A stretch of DNA of 64,000 bases. It comes from Chlamydoabsidia padenii. Its lineage: Eukaryota > Mucoromycota > Mucoromycetes > Mucorales > Cunninghamellaceae. Within the stretch, counting starts at the first letter, position 1. Each line of letters starts with the position of its first letter. The translations under genes and the position numbers were made by a program. The stretch is from assembly GCA_025330725.1 (NCBI GenBank), contig JAIWND010000047.1:62001-126000 (forward strand). Reading direction: 5' to 3'. The notes under the pieces were generated by a model that was not told where the DNA came from, made no database searches, and saw only the letters and a program-made list of their open reading frames with translations. Of this stretch, positions 57,830-64,000 are shown in pieces.

Positions 57830-58848
57830 TTATTGATCTTCATTAGATCTGTTTTTTCTTATGCGCATCATTATTTCTTTTTTTTTTTTTTGTTCATTGA
57901 TGAACTCAAGCACATCTGGATCTTCAATGGATGACATATCTGTCATCATGAGCTGGATATCCTGCTCCCTCTGCACCAGATCGTTTGCTTTTTTGGACGA
58001 CTCTTCAGTAGCCTGGAGCCGTTCCAAAAACTGGGCGTCATGGCGCTCTTCAGCTGTATGCCGTTCCTTGATAATTTTGACAAGTTCAGCTGTTGAGCGC
58101 TTTTCCTGCATGGCCGTCTTTGCCCTCTTGCGTCCAGTTGGGCGCGCTTCACCATTATCATCTTCTCTTCTTTCTTCCTCCTCTTCTTCACTGCACACTT
58201 CAACCACGCGGCGGCGAGCAGGCTTGGGAGCAACGGGCTTCACTGGTTTGGTGGTGAAAGTCTTCCACCTTTGCTCGTTCCGCAAGATATTCCAGCAATG
58301 CGTCAAGCGGAAGGGCTTGCCCGTAACCGTCTCAAACATCTCGTACGTCTGCTCGAGCTGTATATATATATATATATGTTAAAAAAAAACCTAGCCTGTT
58401 TAAAACTGAATACACACTGAAATATTACTTACCGTCCTTTCGTAGTAACTCCCGCTTTCGTTCCGGTCTTCCACCTGCTTGAAAGAAGGAGCAGAACTTG
58501 GTGACCTGTGGATGGATTGTATTCCACCTTTGGGCAAGGCCTGTCACGGGCCTGTCGGGAATGGTGGAAGGATCCTGGACCTTCTTCACAATCTCCTGTC
58601 TGAAATATCGGAGAATGCGTTTCCACATATTGTCTCGTGATTGGTCAGTACCAATGATAGAATCCACGGACATCTTGACCCAAGAAAGACAAAGTTGCTT
58701 GTCTTTTTGGTGGCTCCAGTTCGGGTTTTTGGACAGAGACGATTCAGCAATGACTGAAGTGAGTGGAGTGGGTGGAGTGGTGATGGGTGGAATGGTGGTA
58801 GACATGGGGGGAATGGGGGTAGATATGGGGAGATTAGGGGTGGGCATC
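57830..58848 (-). pseudogene. Myb/SANT-NAM-like DNA-binding partner of the inner transposase, with a frameshift
   Basis: Two exons, 58848-58433 and 58357-57830. Exon 1 encodes a Thr/Pro-rich lead, a trihelix-like block (WSHQKDKQLCLSWVKMSVDS, GTDQSRDNMWKRILRYF), PVTGLAQRWNTI and TKFCSFFQA. Then the family sequence continues in another frame (VEDRNESGSYYERT) up to a good donor, and exon 2 goes on with FETVTGKPFRLTHCWNILRN and a Lys/Glu coiled coil. One extra G near 58477-58480 (plus strand CCACCTGC) explains the break. An alternative is a very short intron of about 33 bases starting GTCACC. Family: NAM-associated C-terminal type proteins found with Harbinger nucleases. Confidence 0.7.
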
Positions 58849-59055
58849 AAGAGAAATGGTCTGTTAATTTTTATTGAAAATTGTGTTTGGAAATTTCTAC
58901 AGACTTTTTATTTTTGGAAAGGCGGGGACTACAAAAAGTGGCAAATCTACATTTGGAACGTCGTTTGGAAAGTCCATTGGGGTGCACTGGCTTTCCAGAT
59001 TTGAAAAATTTTCAAATGTAGAAACTCCGTTGGGGATGCTCTTACAACCCCCACA

Positions 59056-59070
59056 ACGGGATTTAAATAA
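59056..59070 (+). promoter_or_regulatory. ACGGGATTTAAATAA motif upstream of the transposon's DNA-binding gene
   Basis: 172 bp before the ATG at 59242 and just outside the inner element, so the outer transposon itself carries the motif. Confidence 0.35.
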
Positions 59071-59241
59071 AAAATCGGTCTTTTCAACTCACCTTTTTTT
59101 ACTCTTCTTCCGTTCACTTGCCTTTTTTAACTTTAACTCCTGCAAAAAAAAAAAAAAAAAAAAGAGAGTTAAAAAGAGGACCCAACCTATTTTCTACATA
59201 TTCTTTTTATTTTACTTATCTCACTTTATTATACTCGCAAC

Positions 59242-60159
59242 ATGCCTCGAAACAACTGGAACGACGAAGAAACTCAGGCCCTCATTGCTGCAATGGCTCT
59301 CCATTACAGGTCCATTGAATCAGCAAACAGCAACCATTCCAAGAATGAAGAATATGTCAGAATGAAGACATATTTTGAAACTGCCATGGGTGCAAGAAGT
59401 GTTGGTAAAACTCTGGACGCTATCAAGCACAAGTGGGTCATCTTGATAAGGAAATTCAAGGATATCAACGATGCCGTCCGGCGAACTGGAAGCGGTGGCC
59501 TGCCAGGTCAACAACGGTGGGCGTACTATGATGCCATGCTCGACATCCTCCGCGATGATCCCAATGTTTTCCCTGTGGTAGAATTTGATTCTCTCCGGCC
59601 TGAGACTTTGGTCAACCTACTGGATGTAAACGAAAGTGAAGAAGACGAAGAAGACGAAGTTGACCAAGAGGGGGAAAGAAGGGGTCATCCTCGTCGTAGC
59701 GTTTCTTTTTTTTCTCCGACACCAACTTCAGCATCAGCACCAACTCCAGCAACAGCAACAACCAGACGCCGGCAACGTTTACCTGGTAGTATTCATGACT
59801 CTGTGGTGGCAAGCTTTGTGGACGAAAGGATCTTGCACCGTGACCATACCTCCAGGTTATTCACGGAGTTCAATGAAGCCGCACGCCAAAGGCATGATGA
59901 ACTTCTCGCTCATCATCAAGTTGTCGAGGAACGAAGGTCTCGGGAACGGCAGCAAATCATTGGTCTTCTGGAGCGACTAACTCAGCCAGTATCTAGACAG
60001 CCAATGCCTAGCTCCTACCCACCTACACCATCTCGAATACAATCATCATCGCCTTCACCATCTTCATCTTCATTTCGCCCTCCTGCCCCCCGTGTCCAAA
60101 CCAGATCACCATCCACCAATCCTACTGTGCCCCCATCCCATTCCCATCAAGATAACTAG
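59242..60159 (+). CDS. Myb/SANT-like DNA-binding protein of the outer transposon
   Basis: Single exon, 305 residues. An N-terminal trihelix/Myb-like domain (NWNDEETQALIAAMALHYRS ... GKTLDAIKHKWVILIRKFKD) has the Trp spacing of the Harbinger partner proteins. A short GQQRWAYYDAMLDIL block, an acidic stretch (SEEDEEDEVDQEGE), a Ser/Thr/Ala/Pro linker, a coiled coil (HHQVVEERRSRERQQIIGLL) and a Pro/Ser-rich end follow. In this superfamily the protein binds subterminal repeats and brings the nuclease into the nucleus. Here the GGCGAGAC units are the likely targets (inference). Convergent with the nuclease gene. Confidence 0.85.
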   Translation: MPRNNWNDEETQALIAAMALHYRSIESANSNHSKNEEYVRMKTYFETAMGARSVGKTLDAIKHKWVILIRKFKDINDAVRRTGSGGLPGQQRWAYYDAMLDILRDDPNVFPVVEFDSLRPETLVNLLDVNESEEDEEDEVDQEGERRGHPRRSVSFFSPTPTSASAPTPATATTRRRQRLPGSIHDSVVASFVDERILHRDHTSRLFTEFNEAARQRHDELLAHHQVVEERRSRERQQIIGLLERLTQPVSRQPMPSSYPPTPSRIQSSSPSPSSSSFRPPAPRVQTRSPSTNPTVPPSHSHQDN

Positions 60160-60274
60160 TTTTTATACATCCTTTATTAAATAAAAAAAAAACTTTTTAT
60201 CTATCTATCTATTTTGTTATTGTTGTTGTAAATATATAGTTTATATAAATGATCGTTTATTAAAATAAAAAAAA

Positions 60275-61776
60275 TCAATCTAACACCATTCCATCCAACA
60301 ACACCCTAATCTGTTCCCTTCGTTCGATTCCATCCCGAAGATCCGAGACGCTGGCGTCTGCGTGTATGTCCATGTTGGTGTCCGTTTCATCCATACCATT
60401 CATGGTACTTGTTGAGGTGGGCGTAGGTGGATGTGGTTGCAGATTTTCGGCGGCTTCTTGTTGTAGTATGGCTTCAGGGATAATGTCGTTCTGATCTATG
60501 CAAATGTTATGCAAGATACAAGAAACGAATATAGTCATTCCTTGCCGTATTTCATTCGTAAGGTAAAGATGCAACCCAATAAAACGCCAACGAGCCACAA
60601 GAAGACCAAAAGCCCTTTCAATTGCCATTCTTGTAGATGAGTGGACCTTGTTGAACTTCCTTTGGGAAGGTATCGCTTGGCGTCTTGGGTATGGTGTAAT
60701 CACATGCCGTTGCAGTGGATATGCAGAACCTTATATATCATTAAAAAAAAAAAGAGAGAGAGAGAGATTAGTTTGATATGTAATGAACATTCTGTATTTG
60801 ATTGTGTTACTGTACCTGCGATAATGAAGCTGTTGTTGGGGCACATTCTACTGCCTGATTCTTGTATCAAATCATAAAGATGACTGCGACGGAATGCCCT
60901 GGAATCATGTGTACGCCCTAATCATAGCATTAATCAAATGGTTAATAAATGAGTTTATGCTTTGTTCCTACTGTAATTATTACCTGGATTTCCAGTATAC
61001 ACATATGTAAATCGAAGATCACCATCACAAATCGCCGTCAAGTTCATCGAGAGGTTCCCTTTTCGGTCCCGGTAGTATTCGGAGTGGACATTATAAGGCT
61101 TGAATATATTGACAAGTTTACCGTCCAAGGCACCAATTACACCACAAGGAAGTCGACCACGAATCACACCTTCAGAATCAGGGCGAGCAGTAAAACTGGC
61201 AATGGTACGGCGCACCTCACTTTCTGTTGTTGGCCAGTGTATTTTGTGTTTGAAGCAGTCCACCATTGCCTTCAAGAACCGGGTGGTGAAGTTCATGTAT
61301 GAGCCGTTGCTGATACCCATAGTATTTTTGACAATCCTATATCCCGCGTGAGTGTTTGTCATCCGCCAGAGAATTGTTGCCACTTGGATATAACATGGTG
61401 TTTGAGGATAGGCAGGATTCCTGCTTTGATATACAGGATGTTGGGAAAGCGTGGCCACAAGCAAATTGAATGTATCCCTGTTGACCCTATAGTTGGCGTG
61501 ATAGCTGCTGTCGAGACGAGTATCGTCCAACCCAGGATGTACAATATCCCAGTAGCCGGTGTTGTTGGTGGTGGTATATGTTGCATAGAAAGAGCAAGGA
61601 TAGCAGGCCGTGGCTACTGTGTACGCATTGTCGATTCTAATGCGGTACTGGAGAGAGTCGACTTGAAGAGCAAATTGAGTGCGAAGTTGTTCTTGTTCTT
61701 CACGGATGTCATATCCTTCATTTTCGTTTTTGCAAAGGAGATCCAAGATTACAGGAATTAGTTGTTGCAAATCCAT
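60275..61776 (-). CDS. Harbinger DDE nuclease (transposase) of the outer element
   Basis: Three exons: 61776-60984, 60917-60816, 60729-60275; 449 residues. The catalytic triad is visible: Asp in CGVIGALDGKLVNIF, Asp in the GRTHDSRAFRRSH block after TYVYTGNPG, and Glu in RMAIERAFGLLVARWRF. The N-terminal half has a helix-turn-helix-like region (VATILWRMTNTHAGYRIVKN, GISNGSYMNFTTRFLKAMVD) as in DDE_Tnp_4 proteins. All exons are open with clean splice sites, so the enzyme may be functional. Low identity by eye to the inner element's nuclease shows two distinct families rather than a duplication. Confidence 0.9.
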
Positions 61777-62206
61777 GTTGAGAGATCCAATAATAATAAT
61801 AAAACAGAGGGTTGAGAAATAATGATATAAGTTTTTAATACAAAAAATACGCTTTTTATATACTAGTGGGAGCTATGTCTAGGAAGTAAAGTCAAGAAGG
61901 GGAAAGGGAAGAGAGGGAATAATGTCAAGATTGGTAAAAGGGATTAATGTTTAGAATGGTAAAGGGGAAAAAGAAGAAGTTTTTTTTTTTTTTTGTATAG
62001 AGTATTTTATTTATTTAAATCACACATCGTAATGAGAGGCGGAATTTGAAAGCTAAAAGATCTATGAACGAGACTATACCATGGATGTGATGTAACTAAT
62101 CTAGTAAGGGTCTATAGTGTGGAAAAGGAGAAGTATTTTCATACTCAGTGAAAATCCAAAATGCCAATCAGATTTACTCCCCGCTATTAGGAGGATAGTA
62201 AACGTC

Positions 62207-62315
62207 GTCTCGCCGTGCAACAAACCTTTTCTTTTTTTTTGGGATTTTAGAGTTTGGGAGGACGGCATTGGCGAGATGGATGGCGAGACAAATTAAGATG
62301 TATTGAGAGCAGCCT
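62207..62315 (-). repeat. right terminal inverted repeat of the outer transposon
   Basis: Inverted copy of 56098-56204. Confidence 0.9.
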
Positions 62316-63801
62316 GTGTCAGGGCCGAGAATACATTTACCATCGTTGGCATTTCTTTTGATGAATCTACATAATTAGTTTCAAGCTAATCATAAAATGA
62401 GGGTGACAACATATCGCCGGGCAGGGCTTGTTGGCGGATAATATCCTGATGCCAGATAGTGTTGCAACATAAACAGATTAACACTGATTGTGATAAAAAA
62501 TCATCAACAGCTTTGCTCGTCATGTCTTTTTACTTGCATTTGGACACATTTAATATGGTGCATGTCATCTATAACCGTCATAAACCTTAATTTATTTCAA
62601 TTTTGCCTTTTGAATCCCCGATTCCGGCTTTTGAATTTTGTCCATCGGAAATTAAAATACTGTCTCGAAGTTTAAATCCCGATTTCGGAGTATCGATTTT
62701 AAATACCGACGCATTAATAAACAATAAAGAACTTGAATGTACGCTATGTAGATGTTTTTAAATAAAGGCAAAGCATCATAATCAGTCCGTCTATTGATAT
62801 GACATACTGGTTTTTACTGCTCGTCCCATTAAAATACTTCCATGTACAGTACTGTGTACGTAAATAATTTTCTTCCTGTTGTATACTTTTCTACTTCATA
62901 CTGTATAATAAAGACACAGAAAGAATTCTCTATTTATTTTATACACACCATTAAAGAAAAAACAATTTTTACAATTTGGTTACTTTTTCTTGTTGTTTAT
63001 GCATCATACATATCGCCAGGAACATGTTCCTAATTTGGAAGAAATCGGGGTTCAAAAACACCGAGTTGGAAAATCGGGATTTCAAATGACCTCTGAAAAA
63101 AATTTAGTGTGCCGAAATCATTTCAAATTCATGGCTCGCCAGCCAAAATATTCAAAACCCGACAAACTTTGAACCTCAATAAAATCTTTTTATTCAATGC
63201 AAGTACAAAATGTAAACCATAACAAATGTTCTTTAAGACCATAAAAATAATAGTTATGGATTGCTTTATTGATATCATGTTTTTAAAAAAAGTTATAACG
63301 GTTCGGAGATGAGGCATAATTGTGACGGTTATAGATGACATGCACCATAACATAAAAGATCAGTCAGAGTAGCGATACTTTATTCGGGCCTTTGATGTGT
63401 ACGACTCGTTAATATCGGCGAACACTCATTTTCCCTAACAATCGGCTTGTTTTCACACGAGATGTCATCTCTATAAGGTATATTTTATTGTTACATATAG
63501 CCACCCACAGCAAGTAAGGGGAGGAAAAGGGGTACTATAGTCGGAGTTAAAATCTGTGACGCTGCATGAATCGTAGTAGGAGTAGGATCACCCCCTTTGA
63601 TGGTGGTCATACAGTTGTATTATAGGGTGAAAGAAGAGAAAGAAAAAAAGAAGCTTCATTATACGAACATCAGAGAGATTTGAATTATCTGACTATAATA
63701 ACGCGGCTGTCTTGGGATTTTGCGTTGTTCTTCTCCTTTTATTCATTATTCAAAATGTCTGGACAACAAACAATGAAAAGCTGGATCGGATACTACACCT
63801 C
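62316..63801. other. spacer right of the transposon, rich in motif copies
   Basis: Motif copies: 62611-62625 (minus strand, CGGGGATTCAAA), 62670-62682 (minus strand TCGGGATTTAAAC), 63044-63057 (TCGGGGTTCAAAAA) and 63074-63090 (TCGGGATTTCAAATGAC). 62039-62052 (GCGGAATTTGAAAG) lies just inside the transposon. No gene is seen. Confidence 0.4.
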
Positions 63802-64000
63802 ATGGAAGCATTATATGAACAACTAATAGTACTTGAAACCGAAACAACTGAAGAAATCATACAAGCTTCTCGTATAGCCCTGTCCCCCGCATCGGTCATA
63901 CACAGCCTCATTACTCACTTGCCGGAACAAACTAACAACATTCAACTTTACGACAATAGTGATCAAGACGACGACCAAGTAAGCGAAAAAGTAAAGGTTT
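63802..64000 (+). CDS. 5' part of an unknown gene, cut by the window end
   Basis: From the 63802 ATG the frame reads MEALYEQLIVLETETTEE then IIQASRIALSPASVIHSLI and an acidic stretch (DNSDQDDDQ). A donor-like GTAAGC follows at 63979, but the frame also stays open to the window edge. The same frame is open upstream and contains a hydrophobic stretch (AVLGFCVVLLLLFIIQNVW, about 63705-63762), so the real start may lie in an earlier exon and make this a membrane-anchored protein. No family is recognised. Confidence 0.4.
   Translation, partial: MEALYEQLIVLETETTEEIIQASRIALSPASVIHSLITHLPEQTNNIQLYDNSDQDDDQVSEKVKV

Larger units (their letters stand above)
56307..59042. mobile_element. inner PIF/Harbinger-type transposon nested in the outer one
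   Basis: Ends read TGAGCATCCCCAACG on the left and the inverted GAGCATCCCCAACG on the right. The subterminal parts (about 90 bp: CTTTCC, CAAATTTG, AATGGACTTTC blocks) are also inverted copies of each other. TACA is present directly on both sides (56303-56306 and 59043-59046), a candidate target-site duplication. It carries a DDE nuclease gene (+) and a DNA-binding protein gene (-) in convergent orientation. Confidence 0.85.
56098..62315. mobile_element. outer PIF/Harbinger-type transposon (about 6.2 kb including the inner element)
   Basis: Terminal inverted repeats of about 107 bp: left 56098-56204 and right 62207-62315, starting AGGCTGCTCTCAATACA and differing at only a few positions. They contain several GGCGAGAC (GTCTCGCC) units, likely transposase-binding subterminal repeats. 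More units lie at about 56219 and 56253. The element's own genes are a DNA-binding protein gene (59242-60159, +) and a DDE nuclease gene (60275-61776, -), arranged convergently. Without the inner insertion it would be about 3.5 kb. No clear target-site duplication flanks it. Confidence 0.85.

Noticed and set aside
57861..58382. plus-strand frame of 173 codons
   Set aside because: Shadow of exon 2 of the inner transposon's DNA-binding gene.
61100..61761. plus-strand frames over the outer transposase
   Set aside because: Antisense shadows of the DDE nuclease exon 1.
1..64000. biosynthetic cluster, CRISPR array or defence island
   Set aside because: Genes are unrelated eukaryotic housekeeping functions with introns. 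No spaced direct repeats and no clustered pathway were seen.

Overview
The window is nuclear DNA of a filamentous fungus, most likely of the Mucoromycota (a mucoralean mould such as an Absidia, Cunninghamella or Lichtheimia relative; genus not provable from the sequence alone). The grounds are AT-rich spacers with long poly(T)/poly(A) tracts, very intron-dense genes with 40-130 bp introns (GTAAGT-type donors, TAG acceptors), conserved eukaryotic housekeeping proteins, a conventional kinesin whose reconstructed length is 928 residues, and remnants of CACTA/Plavaka-like and PIF/Harbinger DNA transposons. No rRNA, CRISPR array or bacterial-type operon was seen, and no tRNA was recognised by eye. 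Exon joins below were worked out by hand from splice signals, reading frame and family similarity.

Region 1-31 kb is a housekeeping neighbourhood: BUB3 spindle-checkpoint WD40 protein (+), a mitochondrial-type EngB GTPase (-), conventional kinesin heavy chain (-), the ubiquitin-like modifier RUB1/NEDD8 (+), a Yap/Pap1-class bZIP regulator (+), a TTC7/Ypp1-type TPR scaffold of the plasma-membrane PI4-kinase complex (-), a four-TM protein (-), the XPA/Rad14 repair protein (-), a Ser-rich unknown (-), a C2-domain protein ending in a chitin-binding module (-), a long spacer holding the decayed exons of a membrane-protein gene, a single-pass mucin-like membrane protein (+) and an endosulfine/Igo protein (-) divergent from a Ser/Pro-rich unknown (+).

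Region 31-54 kb carries a SAM methyltransferase (-), an SR splicing factor (+), a degenerate CACTA/Plavaka-like transposase (-), a small secreted Cys protein (-), a nucleoside hydrolase (+), a Kha1-type K+/H+ antiporter with a cytosolic tail (-), an acid sphingomyelinase-like enzyme with saposin domain (+), a secreted double-psi beta-barrel protein (+) with a broken copy of its 3' end nearby, and the heterotrimeric G-protein beta subunit (-).

Region 54-64 kb is accessory: a three-copy dispersed repeat family, a secreted unknown protein, and two PIF/Harbinger elements, one (about 2.7 kb) inserted inside the other (about 6.2 kb), each with a DDE nuclease gene and a convergent DNA-binding-protein gene. 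The most unusual genome-scale signal is a short motif, roughly GCGGGATTTRAA with variants, that recurs more than 20 times in spacers and introns and sits 64-113 bp upstream of the start codon of at least ten unrelated genes, in both orientations. Non-canonical introns (three GC-AG and one apparent GA-AG) are a second theme.
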